Notes under the pieces: model-generated
Seen by the model: only the letters and a program-made list of their open reading frames with translations
What the model was told of the DNA's origin: nothing
The model's database searches: none
Shown here: positions 1-10,550 of the stretch, one piece after another
How the letters are laid out: every line of letters begins with the position of its first letter
Position numbering within the stretch: position 1 is the first letter of the stretch
Position numbers and translations under genes: made by a program
From: Cliona cf. orientalis
Lineage: Eukaryota; Porifera; Demospongiae; Clionaida; Clionaidae
Length of the DNA stretch: 64,000 nt
Direction of reading: 5' to 3'
Assembly: GCA_963930775.1 (NCBI GenBank)
Contig: OZ005689.1
Span: 37,131,351 to 37,195,350, forward strand

Positions 1-789
1 CCACCTACGCAGACATATGGAATAGATTCTCACTCTCTCTCTCTCTCTCACCAAATACACACATTTTCTAGGTTTCACTATAAGCTATGTAGCTATGGTC
101 ATCCAGACATTAAAAGGGAGGGTTGTGTGGGTGTGTGTGTGTGTGTGTGTGTGAGAGAAAGGGAGAGAATGGGGGGGGAGAGAAAGAGTTTGTACATGTG
201 TGTGTGAATTTTGTGTCATTTGCTGGTATCAGTACTTCCGTCAAAAATATGTCCTTGAAGAGGAGGGTGCTAAGCCAAATCCAGATCCTCCTAGCTGTTC
301 ACATTACAACCTACGCAGACATATGAAATACATTCTCACTCTCACCTCTCTCTCTCTCTCTCACCAAATACACACATTTTCTAGGTTTCACTATAAGCTG
401 TGTAGCTATGGTCTTTCAAACAGAAACAGGTAGGGGTGTGTGTGTGAGAAAGAGAGAGAGAATGGGGGGGGGGGGGGGGGGGAGGGAGGGAGAAAAAGAG
501 TTTGTGTGTGTGTGTGAATTTTGTGTCATTTGCTGGTATCAGTACTTCCGTCAAAAATATGTCCTTGAAGAGAGGGTGCTTATAAGCCAGAGAAATCCAG
601 ATCCTCCTAGCTGTTCACATTACAACCTACGCAGACATATGGAATACATTCTCACTCTCACCTCTCTCTCTCTCTCTCACCAAATACACACATTTTCTAG
701 GTTTCACTATAAGCTGTGTAGCTATGGTCTTTTAAACAGAAACAGGTAGGTGTGTGTGTGTGTGTGTGTGTGCATGTGCGTGTGCGTGC

Positions 790-825
<36 letters not shown>

Positions 826-1067
826 ATGGGGGGGGGGGGGGGGGGGGGGAAAGAATTTATGTGAATTTTGTGTCATTTACTGGTATCAGTACTTCCGTCA
901 AAAATATGTCCTTGAAGAGGAGGGTGCTAAGCCAGAGAAATCCAGATCCTCTTAGCTGTTCACAGTACAACCTACGCAGACATATGGAATACATTCTCAC
1001 TCAAATACACACATTTTCTAGGTTTCACTATAAGCCATATAGATATGGTCATCCAGACAGAAACAGG

Positions 1068-1113
<46 letters not shown>

Positions 1114-1371
1114 CGTGCGTGTGTGTGTATGAGAGAGAGAGAGAGAGAGAGAGAGAGCCAGAGAGAATGGGGGGGGGGGGGGGGGGGGGGAGAGAAATAA
1201 TTTGTGTGTGTGTGAAGTTTGTGTCTTTTGCTGGTATCAGTATGTCCGTCAAAAATATGTCCTTGAAGAGGAGGGTGCTAAAGGATGCACACCATCTCTG
1301 CCTCTTTTGAGAGAGAGAGAGGAATATTTTTGTCTGTGAAGCTGTAAGGCTTTATAGAAAGTGTAGGCGCC

Positions 1372-1440
<69 letters not shown>
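1..1440. repeat. Tandem array A, copy 1 (about 300-bp units)
   Basis: About four and a half units run in order. Each has a CT-rich tract, CAAATACACACATTTTCTAG, a 45-nt segment starting GTTTCACTATAAGC and ending CAGAAACAG, a GT run, a GA run, a long G run, then TGCTGGTATCAG followed by TACTTCCGTCAAAAATATG. The last part (about 1285-1440) changes to a variant with a CT block. The same family and variant recur at 43450-45410. In most units the 45-nt segment is bounded by an acceptor-like TTTTCTAG and a donor-like GTAGGT. Short ORFs in the array follow this repeat structure, so I do not call them genes. Confidence 0.9.
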
Positions 1441-1442
<2 letters not shown>

Positions 1443-2770
1443 GCCAGTGCTGCTGATGAGGCCTGGTATTGGTCGAAACCAGAGGTATACGTACATGTAT
1501 GTAGTTCAAATCTGTTGGTGTGGAGTACATGTACCTCTGGTCCAGCACATGCTACTACATCAATGTGTATGTATTATATAGTGTACTGGTAGTTGTTGAG
1601 CAGTCACCCAGAGTACATGCCATACACTCTAGCCACAATCCAATTAGGTGTGCAGGATTACATAATCCTACATTACCAAACAGTGCTAGATACAGGGCTC
1701 ATATTGCTCACTCACTGACAGATAACTATTATTTGCAACGTGCATGTTTTGCCCTGTTGCATGTTACTATTTGTATGCATGTATTTTTTTCAAAGACAAG
1801 TCCCCAGATTGTACTTTGAGTTCTCTCATATAATGGTGATACCATTTAGATTACGTTCATCATCTTTTAAACCATATAGTGGATCTGGGTCAGTTACTAT
1901 TACCCTTGCATTCTTTCTTCATTCCCGCCTGTTTGACTCAACACCACGGTTTCATACAGGATCTTTGTTAGGGGAGGAAACAATGTATTGGTGCTTCAGT
2001 AAAGCACAGGGCATCTAGGGGAGTTTGGTGTGGAGGTGTCTAATGGAGAATTGGGTGCGTGTGGTCAACCATGCGGTAGAATCAGGTGCTACTCATTGCA
2101 GAAAACCACTTTCCAAGCAGGTAAAGCTAAACGTGCATACTCGAAGTTGGTGAAAGTCACACCTACCATCCTCCCACTCGTGCTCATCGCAGACGTGTCT
2201 GTGGGTGTGTCGTGTATGTATGTGTGTAGCTGCTTTAATTGTGGTCCTTTTCTATGGTAATTATGAGGTACTGCGCCGGCACTTAATGCCTACGATCATT
2301 TTTTTTTGTGCCTGTATAGTTTTTCAGTTTGTACTCTGAGTAACCGTAGTCACATGAACCAAGCCAGCACTGTAGCTAGTGTGAGTCCTTCAGTATACTA
2401 TTTTTTTAATGTATGCACTAATATTACATATACAGGTGAATTTTCAGTGTGATCATATGGCTGTTTCTGGCTATTTCTGGCTGTTTCTACTGCATCAACT
2501 CAGTTTCCAATATGTGTCAGTTGCATTTCAGTTGAATGACTTGTTTGATGCAGATAGCCTGCAGGGTAGGAGAACATGTCCTCGTCGTCCAGGCCGGGGC
2601 CCATCATATCATAACTAGCATTTAGCCCACGATGAAGCATACATGGAACAGTAAGTGTATGCCTAACAGTCTTAAAAAAAAAATGTATCACCTCAATGTA
2701 TATCCTAAGAGCCTAGGATCATAATAATGGAATAATGGGCGCAAAGTGCTCCAGTAGTTTTGAGTGTTGC
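1441..2770. other. Intergenic, no gene recognised
   Basis: Unique-looking, moderately AT-rich sequence between array A and the (CT)n tract. The open frames are short, and I saw no recognisable protein motif or paired splice sites. No inverted-repeat element was recognised. Confidence 0.5.
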
Positions 2771-2781
2771 TTGTAATTACG

Positions 2782-2792
2782 TACTCTCTCTC

Positions 2793-2854
<62 letters not shown>

Positions 2855-2871
2855 CACACACACACACACAA
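2782..2871. repeat. (CT)n then (CA)n microsatellite
   Basis: A nearly pure CT run passes directly into a short CA run. It is simple-sequence DNA with no coding content. The 2872-3111 stretch that follows is unremarkable. Confidence 0.95.
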
Positions 2872-3111
2872 TACATTCTCACTCCCTCACTCACTCATCC
2901 CTACTTGCTGTTTCATTTGTACTAGTAGTAAAATATAGGGTCCTTATTGCACTGCAGGAGCTGTTTGAGGAGTGTGACAGCCTTGACAAAGCATCGCTGT
3001 ATCGGTTGATTGACTAATCTACTGGAATAGATCGAGGAGGAGATTATCATAGGTTGGTTCTTTGTGTAAATGGCCCGAAAGATGCTGAGTCAGCAGGTTG
3101 TAACTAATACA

Positions 3112-3965
3112 AGAGGTTCTGCATGTTCCTGTGGTTCCCAATGTTCCCAGCATTCCTACTGTTCCCAACGTTCCTTCTGTTCCCCATGTTCCCAGTGTTT
3201 CCAATATTCCCAGTGTTCTACTGTTCCCAATGTTTGCCATGTTCCGAGTGTTTCCAACGTTCCCAGCGTTCCCCGTATTTCCAGTGTTCCTACTATTCCC
3301 AACGTTCCTTCTGTTCCCCATGTTCCCAGCGTGCCCAGTGTTTCCAATGTTCCCAGTGTTCTACTGTTCCCAATGTTCCCCATGTTCCGAGTGTTTCCAA
3401 CGTTCCCAGCATTCCCCGTGTTCCCAGTGTTCCTACTATTCCCAACGTTCCTTCTGTTCCCCATGTTCCCAGTGTTTCCAATGTTACCAGTGTTCTTACT
3501 ATTCCCAACGTTCGTACTGTTCCCAGCATTCCCAGTGTTCCTACTATTCCTAACGTTCCTACTGTTCCCAGCGCTCTTAGTGTTCTCAACATTTCCTGCA
3601 TTCCCAGAATTTTTTGCGTTCCTACTGTTTGAGAGCATTCCTTTTGTTCACCGTGTTCTTAGTGTTCCCTACATTCCCATGCACTGCTCCCAATGTTCTT
3701 CATGCATGCATGCATTTCCAATGTTACCTGTACACTGGAAAACTAGGAGCAACTGTGAACATGGGGAACATTAGAAACACTGGGAACATTGGGAATGCAA
3801 GCAATGTTGGGATTCAACGCTGGGAACATTAAAAACACTGGGAACATGAGGAACTCGAGGAAAACTGAGAACACTGGGAACTGTGGGAACGCTGGAAACT
3901 GTGGGAACAGTAGAAATGCTGGGAATATGGGAACAGTGGGAAGAGTAGGAATGCTCCAAGAACCA
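3112..3965. repeat. GTTCCC minisatellite with an internal strand switch
   Basis: From about 3112 to 3700 the sequence is dozens of degenerate 9-bp units of the type GTTCCCAGT/GTTCCCAAC. From about 3756 to 3965 the same unit appears as its reverse complement (GGGAACATT, GGGAACACT). The two blocks meet around 3700-3755 and could form a large imperfect hairpin. Long ORFs on both strands (for example 3070-3774 on plus) are artefacts of a 9-bp period, which is a multiple of three; their translations are Val-Pro-Asn/Ser or Cys-Ser-Gln repeats. Confidence 0.93.
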
Positions 3966-5009
3966 ACCGATTATCAGCCATGATTCATTATGAAGGTCAC
4001 CTATATTGTTGTGTTGAATGACTTTTGGTCTGTGATTATTGTTTTTATCCTCTTCCATCAGATAGCGTTGTCCGGGGTTGACTCTCACTGTCATGTGTTG
4101 GAGGTGTTCTGGAGGGTAAGGCCAGCAAAAGACTCCAAATCATCAGTGAAAGACTCCAAATCATGACACTAGTCCACACCAATGGTAATCAAATACTGCT
4201 TATCGCCAGTCCTTAGAAGACCCTTTTTTGGTCCCCACCCTCCCCCCCCCCCCCCCCACACACACACATACACAGCTATCTTCAAGATACTAAATACTAG
4301 GTTCCTTGATAGATGCTATTTCGCTTGATTTGTGACTTGTTGCTGGTCACCTTTATCTTATGGGTCTGAGGGGTGGGAATACAATGTGTTTTGGGGGTCT
4401 ACTGTGGTACTACTGCAGTGTGATGGGTCTTTTAGGTGAGGGTGTTTGGTATGTAATCTGTGGCCATATAATATGTGATGGTGTCTCTCCTATCAGGCTG
4501 GGACATCTTGTGATGGTACATGTACCTAACAGTAGGTATGCTATATTACAATCATATCACTAGCTAGAACAATCTGACACTGTCTTTCATCTTTGGTGGG
4601 TCTAATTGACTTATGTAGGTACTGTGATCATCCACATTCCCATAGCAAAAGAAAACTAGAGCTCTGAGAGCACATGCCCTGCACTTTCAATTACATATTT
4701 AATGGCGCAAGTATAGGTTTTAATTCTACTACCCCAATCCCAAACCTATAAAGGGTGACCATTCCATTGCCTACTGAAGGCAGAGCCACCCAGGTAGTCT
4801 TAAAAAAGCTCTATGGTCCCAGGGAAGTCTCCCTACTCACCAAAGTGGTTCGGCAGTATGTACAGGTACTACATACCCAATGCTCACTACATACTTTCAG
4901 TATAGCAGGTAACTTTGGCAATTACTTTATTCCTTGTGAGTTGCTATGCTGAGGCACATATGTGTACATCTGTGCATCTCTGTGTTGGTGTGTGTGTGTG
5001 TGTGTGTAT
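3966..5009. other. Intergenic, no gene recognised
   Basis: Contains a C-run followed by a CA run near 4240-4270 and a short GT run near 4990. Short ORFs at 4360-4563 and 4755-4952 have no recognisable motif. The sequence near 4080-4125 resembles 46155-46200 (a CACTGTCATGTGTTGGAGG-like block), so a dispersed repeat may end here. Confidence 0.45.
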
Positions 5010-5128
5010 CAGATTGATGCAGATGAGGTGCACAGGGTATGTGCTCTAGTAGGCGTGAGAGAGAGATCAAAGGTAGACATCCTTCGAACTAAAGCACATA
5101 CCCTGTGCACCTCATCTGCATCAATCTG
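5010..5128. repeat. Perfect 36-bp-stem hairpin (fold-back)
   Basis: The arm at 5010-5045 (starts CAGATTGATGCAGATGAGG, ends GGTATGTGCT) is the exact reverse complement of 5093-5128, with a 47-nt loop containing GAGAGAGATCAAAGGTAGAC. A related copy at 44261-44374 keeps the loop and most of the first arm, but its second arm has diverged. This could be a fold-back element or a hairpin RNA precursor; no expression evidence is available. Confidence 0.9.
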
Positions 5129-5480
5129 AGGGCAAAGCAACAGCACAGCAGAAGACGCATTTGCTTGCTAACTTATACTACGTCAGTTGTGCATGTGAGC
5201 GGGTAGTTAATAGGCTGTAGCCCTCTTGACCCATGAAGCATACTGAAGCCAAGTTTTTTGTCCATCTGGTAGGCATAAGGTTTCTCCCTATTCACATATT
5301 CACACACACTGCAATCTCATATCAACACCTCTTTTATCTGGGTAGATGTGCACCTGATAGGCATATGAGCTGGCTACATAAGGTCTCTCACCTTCTGTAC
5401 ACATTCACATAATTATTATTCAGTATTATTCACACACACATGTCAACTCCTCTTTTATCTGGGTAGATGTGCACCTGAAG
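5129..5480. repeat. Segment duplicated in inverted orientation at 43945-44260
   Basis: Blocks such as GGGCAAAGCAACAGCACAGC, CCTCTTGACCCATGAAGCAT and CACACTGCAATCTCATATCA are found reverse-complemented at 43945-44260. With the adjoining hairpin this is one dispersed unit of about 450 bp. A short subrepeat (CTCTTTTATCTGGGTAGATG) occurs twice, near 5330 and 5450. Confidence 0.75.
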
Positions 5481-5639
5481 GAACAGATTATTATAGTTTG
5501 GTCATGCAGATGCTCTGATAAAAACAGAGTGTACATGTAGGTCACAGCTAAACTACATGTACATGCCAGGCTTAGAAATGGTTCATGTACATGCGCAAGT
5601 ATACCTTAGTACCATAGTCTAATTACCGTTGCCAGCGCG

Positions 5640-5750
5640 CATACGTGTACGCCCATACGCATAAAATATTTTGCATAGTTTATTTTTCGTCGGGACAGGC
5701 TGTCAACGAAGAATTTTTAACGACGAAAAATTCCCGATCTACGGTATATT
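5640..5750. mobile_element. TIR-element remnant ending in CCCGATCTACGGTAT
   Basis: The right end TTCCCGATCTACGGTAT matches the end of the complete 45799-45989 element. The interior carries the same CGAAAAA/TTTTCG-rich composition. No clear matching left end was found, so this is likely a truncated copy. The flanks 5481-5639 and 5751-6438 hold no recognised gene. Confidence 0.5.
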
Positions 5751-6438
5751 GCAATGGGGTATGGTAAAGAACACTGACCATCTGGCAGTGCCTCAGGAGC
5801 TCCACACTGTAGCAGCATAGAATAGATCTCTACTGACCTAGGTGTACCACCATAGTTATAGTACAACTAAGCCTATTCATGAAAGGTGTATTCACCAGTG
5901 GTGAATCACCACTAGGTTCTCTCCCTCTCTGTAGAGACGGGGTACATGTAACAGTGTGCACAGCAATCACAGAAGAAGGATTGAGCTTCTGCTCAAGGAA
6001 TGGCTCCGAGTACAGATACCTTTGCAAGGCGGTGTGTTCAATGTTAAACAATTTTCATTGTACTCACAGTCTGCAGAGTGTCACTAACTGACCCCCAAAA
6101 TATTGGAGGAGAGAACCACGCAACTTAATATACAAACTATAAACACTATAAACACATGCACGATGAGGCCTGATACTGGCCAGACCAGAGCTGGTCCAGC
6201 ACATATTGCTAGACACTTGGTTTGTATTTGGAAATCTGCTTGAAAGTACAATAGGTAGGAGGTGCTTGGTTTTGCTTCTTTCACCTGTCTCCCCAGCCCA
6301 CAGGAGGAATATTGTACAACAAATTTCAGTGACTTTGTGGTAAGCAATCTTGTTCTTATATATACCTGCTGAATATTATAAAAGTGGCAGAGCCAGAACA
6401 GAAACAGGGGAGGTAGAGAGGAGCAAGCAATGAACAAA

Positions 6439-6484
6439 TAGTCTCGTGCCCAGACCCCACCCTCCAGGAGGAAAAGGGGTCTGG
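6439..6484. mobile_element. Solo end of the TAGTCTCG element family
   Basis: The sequence starts TAGTCTCGTGCCCAGACCCC and continues with a CCAGGAGGAAAAGGGGTCTG-like block, matching the terminal region of the elements at 48823-49144 and 49345-49666. No second end is seen nearby. The following 6485-6814 has no recognised gene. Confidence 0.55.
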
Positions 6485-6814
6485 TGAATATATGGACATA
6501 ATTCTTGGGCTAACTATACGGAAAGGAATTTGAGCGTTCCAATCAGATTGCAGCTCTGTTAATCTTATTTTAGTGACCTACCCTCCCTATGGCTAAAGAT
6601 GCAGCTTTCACTGAACTGACCATATGCTCAGGTCAGGCTATGTGATTTTCATAGCAGCACTGGACTCATGATCACCTGCCAACCCCATGGGGCATAGCAC
6701 CACTATCAGCAGTGGCATTTTGTGATCACAGTGCAATCAGAGGGTAGCAACATGGTTCACTTGTAGGTATATATTATGCGGGTGGGGACAACAACTTTTG
6801 TGCCACAACCTCTC

Positions 6815-7003
<189 letters not shown>

Positions 7004-7269
7004 CATGCAAGCCTGGGCAACTGCCAAGTGAGTGCATATGCAACAATAAAAATTACACTTCAGCAGGTCATGATCTGATATGAACTACTAGTATATAGCT
7101 GAGCGATCACATGCGCGCGCGAGAGGTCGAGCTAATTGGACCATGGAGCTAGGCCGGATAACCCACGTGCACTTCAATTCAGTGTACGCGTACATGTACA
7201 TGTACATGTATCGCTGGTATTACGGGTGTGTCCGGGCCTCCCTAGCCCTAGCCCTAGCCCTACCGATTC

Positions 7270-7277
7270 TATAAATA
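7270..7277 (+). promoter_or_regulatory. TATA box upstream of the exon-module array
   Basis: TATAAATA lies about 30 bp upstream of the CCGACCCTCGCACATC region. That spacing would place a transcription start near 7300, just before the first exon-like module and its donor at 7380. Assigned from consensus and spacing only. Confidence 0.5.
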
Positions 7278-7299
7278 TTGAGTCGCTTGGCGCTTAGTC

Positions 7300-7379
7300 T
7301 GGCGTAGCCGACCCTCGCACATCACAGCACACTAGTCCTTCGTCATTGAGCGGAGGCTCACCAGATTGTACAAGACCAG
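7300..7379 (+). other. Putative noncoding first exon
   Basis: This segment shares CAGCACACTAGTCC and GAGCGGAGGCTCAC with the 88-nt modules downstream, but it lies directly after a TATA box and has no acceptor in front of it. It ends ACAAGACCAG before the donor GTAAGAACG at 7380. It contains no ATG, so if it is transcribed it would be leader or noncoding RNA. Confidence 0.4.
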
Positions 7380-8632
7380 GTAAGAACGCAAGTTGTGTAT
7401 GTGTGCGTGTGCGTGTGCGTACGTGTGTGTGTGTGTGTTTATTTCGTGCAGTTTGTTTTTTTTTTTGTAGATAGGACTGTCTTCGAAAATATTTATATAA
7501 TGACGATTTCCAGCTTTACGTAGGTATATGACCTCTCTTCTTACACCTCTCCAGCTGTCGAACCTTGGTCCCCGAGCAGATTGTCTCTCCCGTATCCAGC
7601 ACACTAGTCCTCCGTCATCGAGCGGAGGCTCACTACAAGAAGGTAAAAACGCAAGTTTGTGTGTGTGTGTGTGTGTGTTTATTTAGTTTTTGTAGATAGG
7701 ACTGTCTTCGAAAATATTATAATGACGATTTCCACCTTTACGTGGGTATATGACCTCCTTCTTACACCTCTCCAGCTGTCGAACCTTGGTCCCCGAGCAG
7801 ATCGTCTCTCCCGTATCCAGCACACTAGTCTTCCGTTATTGAGCGGAGGCTCACTACAAGAAGGTAAGAACGCAAGTTTGTGTGTGCGTGTTTATTTAGT
7901 TTTTGTAGATAGGACTATCTTCGAAAATGTTATAATGACGATTTCCAGCTTTACGTAGGTATATGACCTCTCTTCTTACACCTCTCCAGCTGTCGAACCT
8001 TGGTCCCCAGAGTGTCTCTCCCGTATCCAGCACACTAGTCCTCCGTCATCGAGCGGAGGCTCACTACAAGAAGGTAAAAACGCTAGTTTGTGTGTGTGTG
8101 TGTGTGTGTTTATTTAGTTTTTGTAGATAGCACTGTCTTCGAAAATATTATAATGACGATTTCCAGCTTTACGTAGGTATATGACCTCTCTTCTTACACC
8201 TCTCCAGCTGTCGAACCTTGGTCCCCGAGCAGATTGTCTCTCCCGTATCCAGCACACTAGTCCTCCGTCATCGAGCGGAGGCTCACTACAAGAAGGTAAA
8301 AACGCAAATTTGTGTGTGTGTGTGTGTGTGTGTGTGTTTATTTAGTTTACGTAGGTATATGACCTCACCTCTCCAGCTGTCGAACCTTGGTCCCCGAGCA
8401 GATTGTCTCTCCCGTATCCAGCACACTAGTCCTCCGTCATCGAGCGGAGGCTCACTACAAGAAGGTAAAAACGCAAGTTTGTGTGTGTGTGTGTGTGTGT
8501 TTATTTAGTTTTTGTAGATAGGACTGTCTTCGAAAATATTATAATGACGATTTCCAGCTTTACGTAAGTATATGACCTCTCTTCTTACACCTCTCCAGCT
8601 GTCGAACCTTGGTCCCCGAGCAGATTGTCTCT
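7380..8632 (+). repeat. Tandem array of 88-nt splice-bounded modules
   Basis: The same module recurs at 7555-7642, 7776-7863, 7990-8073 (4 nt shorter), 8208-8295 and 8377-8464, plus a truncated sixth copy at 8599-8632. Every copy is preceded by a pyrimidine-rich acceptor (CTTACACCTCTCCAG, or a shorter form in the fifth). Every complete copy is followed by a donor-like GTAAAAACG or GTAAGAACG. The spacers are 81-134 bp and hold a GT run plus a GATAGGACTGTCTTCG-type block (shortened in one copy). The module has no ATG and 88 is not a multiple of three, so the array cannot encode an in-frame protein repeat if all copies are joined. Confidence 0.85.
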
Positions 8633-8637
8633 CTTTA

Positions 8638-8785
8638 TGCAACAAAATGAACATACCAGCCAATTTTGCGCCAAATTCCAAAGGTTTTCAACTAAGGGAT
8701 TTCGCTAAAAAGCTTTGTCTCACGAGTTATAGCTTATTCTTCATTTATAGCATAGCAAGTCAGCCATTTTTCATTCCCAGTACCG
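8638..8785 (+). repeat. Dispersed repeat copy 1 (AAAATGAACATACCAG)
   Basis: Begins AAAATGAACATACCAG and contains TTTTCAACTAAGGGATTTC and a final GTCAGCCATTTTTC. It is clearly related to 11612-11755 in the same orientation. It truncates the last module of the preceding array. The 8786-9300 stretch after it has no recognised gene; a poly-G/poly-C stretch lies near 9155-9190. Confidence 0.7.
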
Positions 8786-9299
8786 TAAACTAGGGTTAAA
8801 TCCCCTCAGTATACTACTTGTGGTAATGTCTATAACCATATATGGCTACACTATACAGTTCATAGGGTATAGGGCAAATTCAGGTGCGCAATCAGTAGTT
8901 ACCACGTGGCAGTGGCGTGTCTAATAAATGCTCACCTTTCATCCTGTATCTTTAGATGACAGTAGCTACCTATCCAGTGCATGCAGTCTAGCAACCTGGC
9001 CAGTATTGCTGTTTTAAATTTAATAGTCGGCTGGTTAGTGTTTCAGAGCCACACACTGCATCAGCACAATTATTGTAGCACTACAAGAATAGCTTTTCAT
9101 CACAAAACCTCTAGGCCGGTGGCTACTCTCAAGGGGGGCAGCCAGCTTCCAAGGTGGGGGGGGGGGCGAGTGACCCCCCCCCCACCCCCCAAATGAAACC
9201 CTGGAGCCTATGTACTTTATGTCACACTTTTAAGTTTTCCAGACAATTAACAGAAGAGGTCATGCAAACTAGCTCTTGCTTGCTTATTTAACCCTACAA

Positions 9300-9390
9300 A
9301 ATCTCAGCAAAGGGCCAGTGTGATGCCAGTGCTTAGTAGTTGTGCCTAGTAGCTGTGTTCAGTTCTGCCAGTCTCAGTGTACCTTAAGGA
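9300..9390. repeat. Direct repeat copy 1 (GGGCCAGTGTGATGCCAGTG)
   Basis: About 80 bp, including GGGCCAGTGTGATGCCAGTG and GTTCAGTTCTGCCAGTCTCA, is repeated nearly identically at 10440-10525. The two copies may be ends or fragments of one larger element. Confidence 0.75.
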
Positions 9391-9545
9391 CAGGTTTAAT
9401 TACGAGTACTTAATTTTGCGATTTGGCTACCCCTCAATTTTGCTGGTACTAATAATTGCGGAATTGCAAAAAATCAACCACACCCACAAATTATACAGTT
9501 AATGTTCTTCAATAGTATTGTTATATAACCAACAATGTTAATAAG

Positions 9546-9715
9546 ATAATACCATAGAATCCCATGATTACGCCCCCCCTTTGTGCATGCTAGGATTGGG
9601 CAAAAGTAGGGAGGGGGCTTATACACGGGATCGTTACATTTCCGTGTGACGACCATTACTGACCGTCGAATACAATGTGGGCGCGCGATCTGTTCTCTCT
9701 CTGGCTGTTTGGCAG
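9546..9715. mobile_element. Fragment of the CCATAGAATCCCA element family
   Basis: Starts ACCATAGAATCCCATGATTA, then has a C run, GGATTGGGCAAAAGTAGGG and GGGGCTTATACACGGGATCG. Close relatives lie in both arms of the large palindrome (about 29140-29330 and 36940-37130). It is AT/GC-patchy and non-coding; its exact ends are not clear here. Confidence 0.6.
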
Positions 9716-10439
9716 TGGGCAAAACTCTGTATTTGTTTCTAATTAATCGAATTTCAAAATTACGTTTATAAAATAATTATTACATATTTGCGGGTATTAA
9801 GTATTGCGATTTTCACATAAATCGCAAAATTCGCAATTAATAGTACCCGTTATTAAACCTATCCCTAAGGTAGCTAGATCGGAAGATGAAGCTATTTCTC
9901 TAGCTTATTCTGTGGTGACATGGAGCTAGCTGGTTTAATCGATTATGGGCGGGGTTATACTGGTCAATTGAACTTTGAACTCCGATATTTTTAACATAAG
10001 AACAAAGTATCCTATAAACAAGCTTATTGTAGCTAAGTGACCTGCCTTAGCTACCTCTAAAGGCTTTGTTAACAACTACACAAGTCGCCATGAGCATCAC
10101 ATTCATCTATCCTACCGTACACTGTCGAACTAAACGCTATTGTAGCGTCTAGAAGCTTAGAAGCCTACTTACCTCGAACATGGCTGCCATCTTCAAGTCT
10201 GCCGTTCGCGTTCGAGGTTGACTTCACAAAGCGGCTGCTTGTAGATAGTCACCATCCACTGCTCTGCCTATAAACCAAGCGCCGTGGCTGTAGCTCCAGT
10301 GGTTCGACGATAACAGCCTCGAACTTTCGCCCGGCTCGATCGTCATGGCGATCAAGCGGCTTGCCTTACAGTGTCAGTCACACCCACTTAATGCTCTGAG
10401 TAGCGGTAATCAGCAGCTAACCACAAACCGGACCCTACA
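9716..10439. other. Intergenic with a possible minus-strand first exon
   Basis: On the minus strand, an ATG near 10189 gives M-A-A-M-F-E followed directly by a strong donor GTAAGTAGG at about 10172. No downstream exon with convincing coding content was found, so this is only a candidate first exon. The rest holds AT-rich sequence with ATCGCAAAATTCGCAATTAA-like palindromic patches near 9800-9845. Confidence 0.3.
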
Positions 10440-10550
10440 AGAATTCGGCAAAGGGCCAGTGTGATGCCAGTGCTCAGTAGTCGTGCCTAGTAGCTGTGTT
10501 CAGTTCTGCCAGTCTCAGTGTAGCTACATGTGTAGAGATCGGAAGATGAA
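10440..10550. repeat. Direct repeat copy 2
   Basis: Second copy of the 9300-9390 repeat. It is followed by GTAGAGATCGGAAGATGAA, which also occurs in similar form at about 9873-9890. Confidence 0.75.

Noticed and set aside
3070-3774. Long ORF (234 codons) and several other ORFs on both strands
   Set aside because: They are a by-product of a 9-bp minisatellite, which keeps three frames open; the translations are low-complexity repeats with no start or splice context.
7240-7262. CCCTAGCCCTAGCCCTAGCC, telomere-like
   Set aside because: The unit is CCCTAG, not CCCTAA; only three to four copies, interstitial, so no telomere claim.
7380-8632. CRISPR-like regular repeats
   Set aside because: Repeats are 88 nt with splice-like borders, and spacers are themselves homologous to each other; the genome is eukaryotic.
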